The notes under the pieces are model-generated. The model had not been told where the DNA came from. It saw only the letters and a list, made by a program, of their open reading frames with translations, and did no database searches. From Bog-473 sp963807675 (GTDB lineage Bacteria; Actinomycetota; Acidimicrobiia; Acidimicrobiales; RAAP-2): a stretch of 64,000 nucleotides of DNA. The stretch is taken from positions 1,488,001-1,552,000 of the forward strand of contig CAWECP010000012.1 of assembly GCA_963807675.1 (NCBI GenBank), in the 5' to 3' direction. Below, piece by piece: positions 17,501 to 27,054 of the stretch (position 1 is the first letter of the stretch; every line of letters begins with the position of its first letter). A program made the translations under genes and the position numbers.

Positions 17501-19759
17501 TCAGCCCGAAGCGCCCGACGTCAGGTCGTAGATGGTGACCCCGCCCACGTCTTGGGAGCTGAAGTGCGACTCCACCCACGACGAGATCTGCTGCGCGTCG
17601 TCGCCGCTGCTGCCGCCACCGGCGAACGCTCCGAAGCCGCCGGCCCCGCCCGTGCCGCCGGCGATGAAGTAGTGGATCTTGCCCTCGGAGACGTACTGCT
17701 CGAACTGGGCCAGTGTGGGAGCGGGGTCGGTGCCGTTGAAGCCGCCGATGGCCATGATCGGGTCACCGCTGGCCAGCTGGTAGCCGGCGGCGTTGTTGGA
17801 GTTCACCGTGGCCGCGACCCAGGTGTAACGGCTGGCGTCGGCCTGCAGCTTCTGGGTGAGTTCCGGGTTGGAAGTGCTGGAGTTCAAGAACCCTCCACCA
17901 CCACCACCGCCACCGCCGCCGCCGCGGGTGGCGCCGCCCGGGAAGCCGCCGCCACCGAGGCGCCGAAAGCCTCCACCGCCGCCGGGGAAGCCGCCGGCCG
18001 GGAAGCCCCCGGCGCCCGTGCCGTTGCCGGTTCCCGCGCCAGGGAGAGCAAAGCCGCCGCCGCCGGGGAAGCCGCCGGCTCCGCCACCGCCGAAGGCACG
18101 CCGGACGCCACCGCCCGGGAAACCCCCGCCTCCGGGGAAGCCCCCGCCGCCGGGGAAGCCGCCGCCGCCGGCCGGGGTCGGTGTCACGTTCGGGATGGCT
18201 CCCTGGTGGGGCGTGGCCGCCGTGGCCACGGTCGAGAACAGGGGGGCCGCCAGCGCAGCGCCGAGGCCGAGAACGGCCACGAGCGCCACGGCCAGCTTGG
18301 GCACGGCACGCAGCAGCGGCAAGGCCAGAATGGCGACGACGCCCAGGATCCCCACGACTGCCACGAAGGGGCGGAGCGACGGGAACCAGTCGGACGTTTT
18401 GCCGAGGAGCGTGTAGCTCCACCACACCGTCACGGCCAGCCCGGCGGCCAGCCCGATGCGCCCGGCCCACGTCTCACGCCGCTGCCACAGGCCGAAGGTG
18501 GCGATGCCGACCAGCGCGCCGAGCGGTGGCGCCAAGGCCACGGTGTAGTAGGGGTGGATGATGCCCTGCGCCATGCTGATGGTGAGCCCGATGCAGACCA
18601 GCGAGCCGCCCCACAGCAGCAGCGCGGCGCGCTCGCGGTCGGTGCGGCGGGCCCGGATGGTGATGACCAGCAACACGGCGCCCATGACGAGCGCGCCGGG
18701 CAGGAGCCACGACATCATGTTCCCGAACTGAGGGTTGAACAGCCGCGTCCACCCCGTCGGACCCCACATGGCGGCACCGACGTTCCCCCCGCCGACGCTG
18801 CCGCTCTCGTTACCGCTGAGTCGGCCGAAGCCGTTGTAGCCGAATATGAGGTTCAAGATGCTGTTGTTCTGCGAGCCGCCGACGTACGGCCGGTCGGCCG
18901 CCGGGGTCAGCGCCACCACGGCCACCCACCAGCCCCCGGCCACGACGACGGACACGCCCATGACGAGGGTCTGCCAGACGCGTCGCCACCAGCCCGTCGG
19001 CGCCGCGAACAGGTACACCACACCCATGACCGGCAGGATCAGGAAGGCCTGCATCATCTTCGTGATGAAGCCGAACCCCACCAGCGCGCCCGCCAGGACG
19101 AGCCACTTGGTCTGCGCCTTCTCCAGTCCGCGCATGGTGGCGTAGGTGGCCGCCGTCAGCAACAGCGCCAGCAACGCGTCGGGGTTGTTGTAGCGGAACA
19201 TCAGGGCCGCCACGGGTGTGAGCGCGACGACGGCACCGCCGAGCAGCGCGGCCTGCGCGCTGAACCAGCGGCGCACCGAAAGGTAGACCAGCCCGACGGT
19301 GGCCACGCCCTCGAGGGCCTGCGGCGCGAGCATGCTCCACGAGTTCAAGCCGAAGATGCGGGCGGAGATCTCCATCGGCCACAGGAAGGCCGGGGGCTTG
19401 TCGACGGTGATGAAGTTGGACGCGTCGGAGGAGCCGAAGAACATGGCCTTCCAGCTCTTGGTCCCCGCCTGCACCGCGGCGGCGTAGAAGGAGTTGGCCC
19501 AACCGCTGGCGCCGAGGTCCCACAGGTAGAGGACCGCCGTGGCGGCCAGCAACGTGAGCAGCGCCGGCCGCACCCACGGCGCGTCGCTCTCCTTGCCGCG
19601 GATGAAGCGGGCGATGCGGCCCGACCGCGGTCCGGGCGGCCAGTTCGAGGTGGTGGACGCGGGCGGAGCGGCGCCCTCTGTCGCGATCTCGTCGGGCAAT
19701 GCGACCGGCAGGTCGAGCACCCCGACGGGCGCGTCGGGGGCAGCAGTGACGTCGCTCAA
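17501..19759 (-). CDS. PMT/ArnT-type membrane glycosyltransferase (YkcB-like) with glycine-rich tail
   Basis: This is a 752-residue membrane protein. Around ten hydrophobic helices fill residues 60-470. The first loop has SFYAAAVQAGTKSWKAMFFGSSD and ITVDKPPAFLW, typical of bacterial GT39/ArnT-like enzymes that use polyprenyl-phosphate sugars outside the membrane. After the last helix comes a Gly/Phe/Pro-rich region (about residues 525-625), then a globular end (YTWVAATVNSNNAAGYQL, SGDPIMAIGGFNG, IHYFIAGG) seen in YkcB-like proteins. The start is TTG 19759, which overlaps the stop of the GT2-GtrA gene (TTGA) behind a GGAGG. The operon pairs it with the synthase of its likely lipid-sugar donor. 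Confidence 0.85.
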   Translation of the reverse strand: MSDVTAAPDAPVGVLDLPVALPDEIATEGAAPPASTTSNWPPGPRSGRIARFIRGKESDAPWVRPALLTLLAATAVLYLWDLGASGWANSFYAAAVQAGTKSWKAMFFGSSDASNFITVDKPPAFLWPMEISARIFGLNSWSMLAPQALEGVATVGLVYLSVRRWFSAQAALLGGAVVALTPVAALMFRYNNPDALLALLLTAATYATMRGLEKAQTKWLVLAGALVGFGFITKMMQAFLILPVMGVVYLFAAPTGWWRRVWQTLVMGVSVVVAGGWWVAVVALTPAADRPYVGGSQNNSILNLIFGYNGFGRLSGNESGSVGGGNVGAAMWGPTGWTRLFNPQFGNMMSWLLPGALVMGAVLLVITIRARRTDRERAALLLWGGSLVCIGLTISMAQGIIHPYYTVALAPPLGALVGIATFGLWQRRETWAGRIGLAAGLAVTVWWSYTLLGKTSDWFPSLRPFVAVVGILGVVAILALPLLRAVPKLAVALVAVLGLGAALAAPLFSTVATAATPHQGAIPNVTPTPAGGGGFPGGGGFPGGGGFPGGGVRRAFGGGGAGGFPGGGGFALPGAGTGNGTGAGGFPAGGFPGGGGGFRRLGGGGFPGGATRGGGGGGGGGGGFLNSSTSNPELTQKLQADASRYTWVAATVNSNNAAGYQLASGDPIMAIGGFNGTDPAPTLAQFEQYVSEGKIHYFIAGGTGGAGGFGAFAGGGSSGDDAQQISSWVESHFSSQDVGGVTIYDLTSGASG
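17883..18190 (-). repeat. glycine-rich low-complexity coding repeat
   Basis: Within the mannosyltransferase-like gene, about 100 codons encode imperfect repeats of GGGFPGGG (seven or more Gly-Phe-Pro units) and a run of about twelve glycines. In DNA this is a GGC/CCG-rich tract. It lies between the last membrane helix and the extracellular domain, and is probably a flexible, variable-length linker. Confidence 0.8.
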
Positions 19760-20966
19760 GAGGAGGCCTCCAGGGATTCGGCGCCGACGTGGGCGGGCGG
19801 TCGGAAGATCCATGCTCGCAGCACGGCGAAGCGGAAGACGGCGGCGGCCAGGTTGGCCACCGTGATGGCCACCAGCTCGGTGATGAGCGACGCCGGGGCC
19901 AGCCATTGGGCCACGGCGAGACCCAGCGTGGTAAACGCCAGGCTGACCAGGTAGAGGCCGCCGGCCACGGCGACGAGGCGGCCGCGACGGGCCTGGCCGT
20001 CGGTGCCCTGGGACAACTCGCGGTGCACCGCCGTGTTGAACAAGGTGGCGATGGCCATGGCCACCGCGTTGGCACCGAACGCCCCGAGCAGCGGTCGCCA
20101 GGCGATGAAGAGGAACAGGTAGCCGAGCGTGCTGACCACACCCACGCCGGCGAAGCGCATCAGCTGATCCGCCGCCACGTCGTTGGAGCGGATGCGCCGC
20201 AGCTGCTTGGGACGGCGCACCAGCATGCGCCACACCCCGCGCAGGTCGTCGGTGGCGGTCGTCACGATGTCGACCCGCGAGTCCGGGTCGTCCACCCAGT
20301 CGACCGGCACCTCTCCGATGCGCAGGCCCAGCCGCTCCGCCGTGACGAGCAGCTCGGTGTCGAAGAACCACTCGTTGTCCTCGACGAGCGGGAGCAGCTT
20401 CTCCGCCGCGTCGCGGCGCAGCGCCTTGAAGCCGCACTGGGCGTCGCTGAAGCGTCCCCGCAGGGTCAGCCTCAACAACAGGTTGTACGAACGCGAAATG
20501 AGCTCGCGCTTGGGGCCCCGGATCACGCGCGCCCCCGAGCGAGCCGGGAGCCGATGGCCACGTCGCGGTGGCCGGACAGCAGGGGGGCCACGAGCGGGAG
20601 CAAGGCGGAGAGCGAAGTCGACAGGTCGACGTCCATGTAGGCGACGACGGGCGCCATGCTGGTCGACCAGGCCGAGCGCAGCGCGTAGCCGCGGCCCTTG
20701 CGGGAGAGGCGCATGACGGCCACCCCGCGCAAGCCGGAGGCCAGGCCGGCGGCCACATCGTAGGTGTCGTCGGTGCTGGCGTTGTCGACGATCGTGACGA
20801 GGGCCCGGAAGGGGAAGGACTCGTCGAGAAAGCTGCGCAGGGCGGTGATCCGCTCCGCCAGCTGGGGGGCTTCGTTGTAGACGGGCACGACGATTTCGAC
20901 GTCCACCGGGGTCCGGCGAGGGTCCACGTCCGCCTCGAGGGGGGCCAGGGCTGTCATGCCTGGCAT
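19756..20966 (-). pseudogene. GT2 polyprenyl-phosphate glycosyltransferase with GtrA domain, frameshifted
   Basis: Two frames encode one protein of about 400 residues. The first (ATG 20966 or 20957 to 20523) has IVVPVYNEAPQL, VDNASTDDTYDVA and YMDVDLSTSLS (DxD) of a DPM1/YkcC-like GT2. The second has VIRGPKRELISRSYNLLLR and FSDAQCGFKALRRD completing GT2, then a four-helix GtrA flippase-like domain (MRFAGVGVVSTLGYLFLF onward). The break is at a run of five C (20532-20536 on the plus strand). One extra base restores SRLARGARVIRGPKRE. It should make a polyprenyl-phosphate sugar for the downstream membrane transferase. The GTG at 20526 lies mid-fold and is not a real start. Confidence 0.82.
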
Positions 20967-21046
20967 GGTGGTCGACCCGCCTCCGGACCCCGTGAACCTC
21001 GGCTGTGACTCTGGTGTGAATCGCCGGCGGCGCAACACGGGGACCC

Positions 21047-22615
21047 CTACGGGGTGTATTCCGGGGGACCGACCGCCTCCACCGGCTCCGGCGGCACGGT
21101 GCTCTTGGGGAGGCGCACCGTCACGGTCATACCGTTGCCGGGCGACGAGGCCGCGAAGACGGTGCCGCCATGCGCGGCCACTATGGCGGACACGATCGAG
21201 AGGCCCAGGCCACTGCCCCCGGCGGTGCGGGCTCGGGCCTGGTCCACCCGGTAGAAGCGCTCGAAGACCCGCCGGGCCTCGTCGGCCGGCATGCCCGGTC
21301 CGGTGTCCTGCACGACGATTTCGGCCTGGTTGCCCACCTCGTCGACCCGCACCGTGGTGGAGGTGCCCGGCGGCGTGTGGGCGCGCACGTTGGCCAGCAG
21401 GTTGTCGACCACCTGCCGCAGCCGGTCCTTGTCACCCGTCACCTCAATTGGGCGGGACGCCCAGAACCGCACGGGCCAGTCCGGTCCGACCGCGGTGGCC
21501 GTGCGCACCGCTTCGGCGGTCAGGGCCACCAGCTCGACGGGGGCCTGCTGCATCGGCACGCCCTCGTCCAGGCGGGCCAGGGTGAGCAGGTCGTTCACCA
21601 ATCGGTCCATGCGGGCCGTCTCGGTGCGGATGCCGCTGACGACCCGCGGCAGGTCCTCGGGCTTCTCCGCCGCGCCGCGCTGGAACAATTCGGCGTAAGC
21701 CGACACCGCGGCGATCGGCGTGCGCAGCTCGTGGGACGCGTCGGCGACGAACTGGCGCAAGTGGTCCTGCGACTCCTTCAGGCGGGCCTCCGAGGCCACG
21801 CGGGCCGAGAAGGCGGCCTGAATGCGCTCGAGCATCACGTTGAGGGCCCGGGCCAGCCGGCCCACTTCGGTCTGCTGGTCGGCGCCCGGCACCCGCTGGT
21901 CGAGGTTGCCGGCCGCGATGGACTCGGCCGTGGCTTCGACGTCCTCGAGCGGGCGCAGGCCGAGCCGCACGAGCCACCAGCCGCCGGCCAGCGCGAGGAC
22001 GAGCGCGGCCGCCGTCACGGCGAGCTCGGTGAGGAACAGGGTGTGCAGCGTGCTCGTCTGGTCGCCGAGGGCCTGCGCCTGCACCAGCACGTCACCGCTA
22101 CTCAGCTTCACGGCGCGCACCCGGAAGTTCGGGCCGCCCGGCGCAATGGAGGAGGTGGTGAAGTACGCCACCTGCTCCCCGTTGCTCTGCGTGCTGAACC
22201 CGGTGATTTGGGATGGGAGCTGCGGGCGGTAGGGGTGGTCGTTCACATAGGCGGGGCATTCAAGACCGTCGACGACGCCGCCCGTCTGGCTGACCACCGA
22301 GATGTAGCTGATGCCGAACACGTTGGGGAACCCCTGACCACCGCCGATGCCGCCACCACCACCGAGCCCGAGCCCGGGTCCCGAGCCGCTGTTGCCGACG
22401 GGGGCCGCGTTGCCGAAGTTGCTCTGCGGTGACGGACACTCGACCGTGCCGGTCGCCTCGTCACCGACGAAGCGCGGGTGCTGGAGCGCGAGCTCCTGAT
22501 CCACCTGGTTGTAGAGGGACGTCCGCAGGGCCGAGTACGTGGCGAAATCCGCCACGACGAGCGCGACGATGGAGATCGCCCCGACGGCAATGAGGAGCCG
22601 GAGCCGCAGGGACAC
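21047..22615 (-). CDS. sensor histidine kinase (HAMP, HisKA, HATPase)
   Basis: This is a 522-residue membrane kinase. It has a first transmembrane helix at residues 7-28, an extracytoplasmic domain with a Gly-rich insert (GLGLGGGGGIGGG), and a second helix near 195-220 (LTELAVTAAALVLALAGGWWLV). A HAMP domain (RLGLRPLEDVEATAESIAAGN) follows, then the phospho-acceptor H-box DASHELRTP and ATP-binding boxes (NLLANVRAH, DTGPGMP, GSGLGLSIV). It abuts the response regulator gene, which precedes it. The layout resembles mycobacterial TrcS/TcrY-type sensors. The signal is unknown. The Gly-rich insert echoes the tail of the nearby membrane glycosyltransferase. Confidence 0.92.
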   Translation of the reverse strand: MSLRLRLLIAVGAISIVALVVADFATYSALRTSLYNQVDQELALQHPRFVGDEATGTVECPSPQSNFGNAAPVGNSGSGPGLGLGGGGGIGGGQGFPNVFGISYISVVSQTGGVVDGLECPAYVNDHPYRPQLPSQITGFSTQSNGEQVAYFTTSSIAPGGPNFRVRAVKLSSGDVLVQAQALGDQTSTLHTLFLTELAVTAAALVLALAGGWWLVRLGLRPLEDVEATAESIAAGNLDQRVPGADQQTEVGRLARALNVMLERIQAAFSARVASEARLKESQDHLRQFVADASHELRTPIAAVSAYAELFQRGAAEKPEDLPRVVSGIRTETARMDRLVNDLLTLARLDEGVPMQQAPVELVALTAEAVRTATAVGPDWPVRFWASRPIEVTGDKDRLRQVVDNLLANVRAHTPPGTSTTVRVDEVGNQAEIVVQDTGPGMPADEARRVFERFYRVDQARARTAGGSGLGLSIVSAIVAAHGGTVFAASSPGNGMTVTVRLPKSTVPPEPVEAVGPPEYTP

Positions 22616-23329
22616 TCAGGCCGCTCCGTTGGACGCCTCGGGCTCGCGCAGCGTGTAACCGACGAGGCGGATGGTGTGGATGAGCGGGGGTCCGAACTTC
22701 TCGAGCTTCTTGCGTAGGTAGCTCACGTACGTCTCCACGACGTTGCCGTCGCCCCCGAAGTCGTAGTGCCAGACGTGGTCGAGGATCTGCGACTTCGAGA
22801 GTACATGGCGCGGGTTGAGCATGAAGTAGCGCAGGAGGTTGAACTCGGTGGCGGTCAGGTTGATCTGGTTGCCACCACGGCTCACCTCGTGCGCGCTCTC
22901 GTCCAACTCGACGTCGGAGAAGCGGAGGATGCCGTCGTCCTCCGGCTCGTAGCCGGTGCGGCGCAGGATGGCGTGCACCCGGGCGATGACCTCCGCCAGC
23001 GCGAAGGGCTTGGTGACGTAGTCGTCACCGCCGACGGTCAGGCCGGCCAGCTTGTCCGACAACGTGTCGCGAGCGGTGAGGAACAGGACGGGGACGCGCA
23101 CCCCGTCGGCGCGCAGGCGCCGGGTCACCTCCAGGCCGTCGAGGTCGGGCAGCATGACGTCGAGGATGACCAAGTCGGGTGGGTCCTCCTGCGCCTGGGC
23201 CAGCGCCTTGCGGCCGGTCATCGCCTCGTCGACGGTAAACCCCTCGTAGCGCAGCGACGTCGCCACCGCGTCGACGATGGAGGGCTCGTCGTCCACCACC
23301 AGGACCCTCGGTCCGTTGTCGGTCTTCAC
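22616..23329 (-). CDS. OmpR/PhoB-family response regulator
   Basis: This 237-residue response regulator has a receiver domain with acidic pocket VVDDE, phospho-acceptor Asp57 in VILDVMLPD, and the switch residues LTARD and KPF. A winged-helix DNA-binding domain follows (LTATEFNLLRYFMLNPRHVLSKSQIL, ending IRLVGYTLRE). It is intact and of usual length. It is the partner of the adjacent kinase, whose GTG start follows this stop with no gap. The target genes are unknown. Confidence 0.93.
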   Translation of the reverse strand: MKTDNGPRVLVVDDEPSIVDAVATSLRYEGFTVDEAMTGRKALAQAQEDPPDLVILDVMLPDLDGLEVTRRLRADGVRVPVLFLTARDTLSDKLAGLTVGGDDYVTKPFALAEVIARVHAILRRTGYEPEDDGILRFSDVELDESAHEVSRGGNQINLTATEFNLLRYFMLNPRHVLSKSQILDHVWHYDFGGDGNVVETYVSYLRKKLEKFGPPLIHTIRLVGYTLREPEASNGAA

Positions 23330-23417
23330 TGTTCGTACCTCCCTGCGTCACAGGGTCGCATCCCGGCTTTCCCGTCCAGTGTGACCTGGCTGTGGACGCC
23401 CTGTGAACGCGGGAGGG

Positions 23418-24683
23418 TCAGGCGGTGTTGCCTTCGAGCGCACGACGCAGCAGGTCAAGAGCCGAAATGGCCCCGTACTGGCGCACCCGCTCCCGGTCGC
23501 CCGGGACCCGCAATTGGCGGGTCTGGGCGGGCTGATCGCCGAGGCTCAGGCCCACGAAGATCGTCCCGGGCGCCACGCCCTCCTGCTCGTCGGGACCGGC
23601 CACGCCGGTGATGCCCAAGCCCACGTCGGCCCTGGTGACCCGGCGGGCACCCTCGGCCATGGCCGCCGCGGCCGATTCGGTCACCACCGGCCCGGCGGGC
23701 ACCCCCAGGACGTCGTACTTGACCTGCGAGTCGTAGGCGACGACGCCGCCCTTGAACCAGGCCGAGGCACCGGGCACGTTCACCAGGCGGGACGCGATGA
23801 GGCCGCCGGTGAGCGACTCGGCGACGCCGAACGTCAGCCCCTGGGCCACCAGGCGCGTCGCCACGGCGACCTCCATGGACTCGTCGTCGACACCGAAGAC
23901 GATGTCGCCCAGGCGCGCCTCGATGGCCCGGCGCACCTCTATCTCCTCCTTGTCGAGCATGGCCGTGACGTCGCCGAGCGTGCGCGCTCGAGCGGTGATG
24001 CGCACCTTGATGCCCTCGATCCCCGAGGCGAGAAACGCCAGCGTGACGTCGCCGGCCGCATCGAGGGCGTCGACACGATCTTGCAGGGACTCGGCCAGGC
24101 CGGACTCGCTGACGCCCCAGGTGCGCAGGACCCGACTGGCGATGACGCCCTCCTCGCCGGCCTCGGCCATGCGGGCGCGCAGGTCGGGCAGGATGGCCCG
24201 CTCGAACATCTCGGCCATCTCGTAGGGGACGCCCGGGACGGCGTAGACGATCTTGTTGCCGACGGGACAGATGAGGCCGGGTGCCGTGCCGGCCTGCTGG
24301 GGGATGACGGTGGCGCCCTCGGGGACGTCGGCCTGGCGCTCGTTGTTGGCCGACATGGCGCGGCCGCGGGCCTGGAAGAAGCCGGCGATGCGGTCGACGA
24401 TCTCCTGGTCGCGCACGAGCTGGACGCCCATGACCTCGGCGATGGCCTCCCGGGTGATGTCGTCCTGGGTGGGGCCGAGGCCGCCGCACATGATGACGCC
24501 GTCGCTGCGAGCCAGCGCGGTCCGCAGCGCCAGCGTGATGCGCTGGTGGTTGTCGCCGACCGCCTGGTGGAAGTGGGACGTCACGCCGTTGGCGGCCAGG
24601 CGGTCGCCCAACCAGGCGGAGTTGGTGTCGGCGATCTGCCCGAGCAGCAGCTCGGTGCCGACCGCCACGATCTCGATCCTCAC
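23418..24683 (-). CDS. cinA: CinA family protein (competence/damage-inducible, NMN amidohydrolase)
   Basis: This 421-residue protein has both CinA domains. The N-terminal molybdopterin-binding-like (COG1058) domain begins RIEIVAVGTELLLGQIADTNSAWL and includes MCGGLGPTQDD. The C-terminal PncC-type domain, which deamidates nicotinamide mononucleotide, includes GVAESLTGGLIASRL (the family more often has AESCTGG), FKGGVVAYDSQVK and GITGVAGPD. It acts in pyridine nucleotide recycling. In many Gram-positive genomes cinA sits near pgsA, rimO and recA, as it does here, although recA is separated by about 8.5 kb. Confidence 0.93.
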   Translation of the reverse strand: MRIEIVAVGTELLLGQIADTNSAWLGDRLAANGVTSHFHQAVGDNHQRITLALRTALARSDGVIMCGGLGPTQDDITREAIAEVMGVQLVRDQEIVDRIAGFFQARGRAMSANNERQADVPEGATVIPQQAGTAPGLICPVGNKIVYAVPGVPYEMAEMFERAILPDLRARMAEAGEEGVIASRVLRTWGVSESGLAESLQDRVDALDAAGDVTLAFLASGIEGIKVRITARARTLGDVTAMLDKEEIEVRRAIEARLGDIVFGVDDESMEVAVATRLVAQGLTFGVAESLTGGLIASRLVNVPGASAWFKGGVVAYDSQVKYDVLGVPAGPVVTESAAAAMAEGARRVTRADVGLGITGVAGPDEQEGVAPGTIFVGLSLGDQPAQTRQLRVPGDRERVRQYGAISALDLLRRALEGNTA

Positions 24684-24958
24684 GGGGCCCGACCTTAGGG
24701 GGTGGAGCGGTGTGGAAGCTCGCCCCTGCCGTCCCGTCGGCGCCGCGCCGCGGATGTCATTTCGGGGCGACTATGACTGCGCCCTGTGGGCCGTGGGGCA
24801 GAACAGGCGAAGGCACGAAAGGGGAGACGCCCCTCACGGCGCGGCCCACGGCGGGCGCACTCGTAGGCGCGGCACCGACACCTGACGGGCGCGCTCAACG
24901 GGGGCGGCACGGGTTTCCTCGCGCCGGGGCGGCGCGTCGGCCCACCCGACGGACCCGG

Positions 24959-25546
24959 TCAGGTGCTCGAGTGCAGGACGCGGCGGCCGTCGAGCAGGTA
25001 CTCGGCCCCGGTGTAGAGGGTGAGGGCGCAGGCGAACCAGATGGTGGCCACCTGGAGCGTGTGCTGGTGGGCCAGCGGAGGGATGATGCAGGTGCCCACG
25101 GCGATGTCCTGGATCAGCGTCTTGAGTTTGGCGGAGTTGCGGGCGGGGATGGAGACACCCCGCCGGCCCACCCAGGAGCGGTAGAGCTGCATCCCCACCT
25201 CGCGGATGGAGATGAGGATCACGGGGAGCCAGGGCAGGTGGCCCTGGGCCGCCAGCGTGACCAGCGCGCCGAGCACCACCGCCTTGTCGGCCAGCGGGTC
25301 GAGGAAGGCGCCCGAGCGGGTCGTGCCCTGGCGTCGCGCCATGTAGCCATCGAGGCCGTCGCTGCCGGCCAGGACGAGACCGACCACGACGTTGATCCAC
25401 GACGCCCCCCACACGACCAGCATGACCACGTACACCGGCGCGGCCAGGAGGCGCAGCACGGTGACGGCGTTGGCCGGCGTGGCCAGCGCGCTGGGGCCGA
25501 AGGCAAACTGCCGCGCGGCGGGGTGCTCGGGCGCGGCGTCGCTCAC
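24959..25546 (-). CDS. pgsA: CDP-alcohol phosphatidyltransferase (phosphatidylglycerophosphate synthase type)
   Basis: This is a 195-residue membrane enzyme with several hydrophobic helices. The CDP-alcohol phosphotransferase signature is complete: DGLDGYMARRQGTTRSGAFLDPLADK, matching D-x2-D-G-x2-A-R-x8-G-x3-D-x3-D. It should make phosphatidylglycerophosphate from CDP-diacylglycerol and glycerol-3-phosphate. The cinA-pgsA-rimO context supports pgsA over other family members. The GTG start 25546 overlaps the rimO stop by four bases. Upstream frame extension is not homologous. Confidence 0.9.
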   Translation of the reverse strand: MSDAAPEHPAARQFAFGPSALATPANAVTVLRLLAAPVYVVMLVVWGASWINVVVGLVLAGSDGLDGYMARRQGTTRSGAFLDPLADKAVVLGALVTLAAQGHLPWLPVILISIREVGMQLYRSWVGRRGVSIPARNSAKLKTLIQDIAVGTCIIPPLAHQHTLQVATIWFACALTLYTGAEYLLDGRRVLHSST

Positions 25547-26952
25547 GGCCGGGCTCCCGTCGCCGCCAGCGCGGACCGGTCGGCGGCCGGGCCGTCGACC
25601 GGGTGGGCGTGGAGGTCCGGCCCTTCGGCAGCGGTGATCACCATGTCGAGCATGGCGCCGGGCGCAATGGCCCTCGGGACGTGGACGATGCCGTCGATTT
25701 CGGGGGCCTCGTGCACGGTGCGTCCCTGCCCCGGCGTGTCGACCAGGACCTGCTGGGTGGACCCGATCAGCACGTCTCGCTTGGCCGCGGTGATGGCGTC
25801 CTGCAGCTCGGAGCACTCGCGCAGACGTTCGAGCGCCAGCTCGGGCGGCACCTGGCCCGGCAGGCCAGCGGCGTGCGTGCCGTCCTCGTTGGAGAAGGTG
25901 AAGAAGCCGGCCCAGTCCAGCTGCGCGGCCTCGAGGAACTGGAGGAGCAGATCGTGGTCGCGTTCGGTCTCCCCGGGGTAGCCGAGGATGAACGAGGAGC
26001 GGAACGTGGCGGCGGCCTCGGCGGCCCGGATGTCGGCCATGCGGCGCAGGAAGCGCTCGCCGTCCCCCCAGCGGCGCATGTTCGCCAGGAGCGGGCGGGA
26101 CACGTGTTGGAGCGACAGGTCGAAGTACGGCACGCCCGTCGCGAGGACGGCCTCGATCAGCTCGTCGGTCAAGCCGGAGGGATACAGATAAAGCAGTCTC
26201 GTCCGGACCACCTTGGCCGCCACGGCGCGCGTGAGAGCGGCGATGGGCGAGGGGCCGCCAGCGATGCGGGCGTGCCGGTCGGGCCCGGCGCGGTCGCGCC
26301 CGTAGGAGGCGAGATCTTGCGCCACCAGAACGATCTCGCGGAGGGGCGGGCCGCCGTGGTCGGATTCCAAGAGCGCGTCCACCTCGGCCAGGATGTCCGC
26401 CACCGGGCGCGAGCGTTGCTTGCCGCGGAAGGACGGGATGGCGCAGAAGCCGCAGATGCGGTCGCAGCCTTCCGCCACCTTCACATAGGCCCAAGGGGCG
26501 CGGGCGGAGGGCCGGGGCAGCTCGAGGAGATCGAAGGCGTTGACGGACGCCGGACGGGTCGGAGGACGGGCCCGGGTCGTGGAGAGCGCCACCGGTGTGG
26601 GCGGCGGCGCGGGCGGCGCGGTGATCAGGGCCTGCCCGAAGCCGGCCACGAGATCGACTTCGGGCAACGCGTCGAGCAGCTGGTCGCCGTAGCGTTCGGC
26701 GAGGCATCCGGTCACCACGAGGCGGGCGCCGGCGCGGCGGAGGTCGGCCAGCTCCAACACGGTGTCAATGGACTCCTGGCGGGCCGCTTCGATGAAGGCG
26801 CACGTGTTCACCACGACCAGGTCCGCACTCGAAGGGTCGTCGGCGCGGTCGAAGCCCTGCGCGGTCAGGTAACCCTCGAGCTTGTCCGAGTCCACCTGGT
26901 TCTTCGGGCAACCCAGCGTCTGCAGCCAGTACAGGCCCACGACTTCCCACAC
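25543..26952 (-). CDS. rimO: ribosomal protein S12 methylthiotransferase RimO
   Basis: This is about 469 residues. The N-terminal UPF0004 domain starts LQTLGCPKNQVDSDKLEG and binds an auxiliary cluster through three Cys (GCPKN, NTCAF, TGCLAE). The radical-SAM domain has CDRICGFCAIPSFRGKQRSR, where the IPSFRGKQRSR ending favours RimO over MiaB. A C-terminal TRAM-like domain follows. It adds a methylthio group to an aspartate of ribosomal protein S12. The start is uncertain between GTG 26952 and GTG 26940; an AGGAG lies close upstream. Confidence 0.9.
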   Translation of the reverse strand: MWEVVGLYWLQTLGCPKNQVDSDKLEGYLTAQGFDRADDPSSADLVVVNTCAFIEAARQESIDTVLELADLRRAGARLVVTGCLAERYGDQLLDALPEVDLVAGFGQALITAPPAPPPTPVALSTTRARPPTRPASVNAFDLLELPRPSARAPWAYVKVAEGCDRICGFCAIPSFRGKQRSRPVADILAEVDALLESDHGGPPLREIVLVAQDLASYGRDRAGPDRHARIAGGPSPIAALTRAVAAKVVRTRLLYLYPSGLTDELIEAVLATGVPYFDLSLQHVSRPLLANMRRWGDGERFLRRMADIRAAEAAATFRSSFILGYPGETERDHDLLLQFLEAAQLDWAGFFTFSNEDGTHAAGLPGQVPPELALERLRECSELQDAITAAKRDVLIGSTQQVLVDTPGQGRTVHEAPEIDGIVHVPRAIAPGAMLDMVITAAEGPDLHAHPVDGPAADRSALAATGARP

Positions 26953-27054
26953 ACTCCTCGCACCAATCCGCTTCCCGCCGGAGCGGCGGGGCACGGCGGA
27001 CCCGCCGAGGCGGGCCGATTTTTCCGGACGCCGGGCGGTGCCCGACCTCCCGAG

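Noticed and set aside
17883..18190. CRISPR or non-coding tandem repeat
   Set aside because: Repeats are short, in frame and translate to Gly-Phe-Pro units of one protein, with no spacer structure.
19756..20526. GtrA protein as an independent gene starting at GTG 20526
   Set aside because: The start falls inside the GT2 fold and would split conserved SRLARGARVIRGP. A one-base frameshift explains it better.
17501..20758. A 1085-residue glycosyltransferase
   Set aside because: The upstream third is out-of-frame reading of the GT2-GtrA gene. The TTG start at 19759 with GGAGG and TTGA overlap is preferred.
24684..24958. Small frames between cinA and pgsA
   Set aside because: Arg/Pro-rich translations without motifs. 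The gap appears non-coding.
27001..27023. Hairpin followed by T5 as an intrinsic terminator
   Set aside because: It is oriented for the plus strand, where no gene ends nearby. On the minus strand the T tract is on the wrong side.
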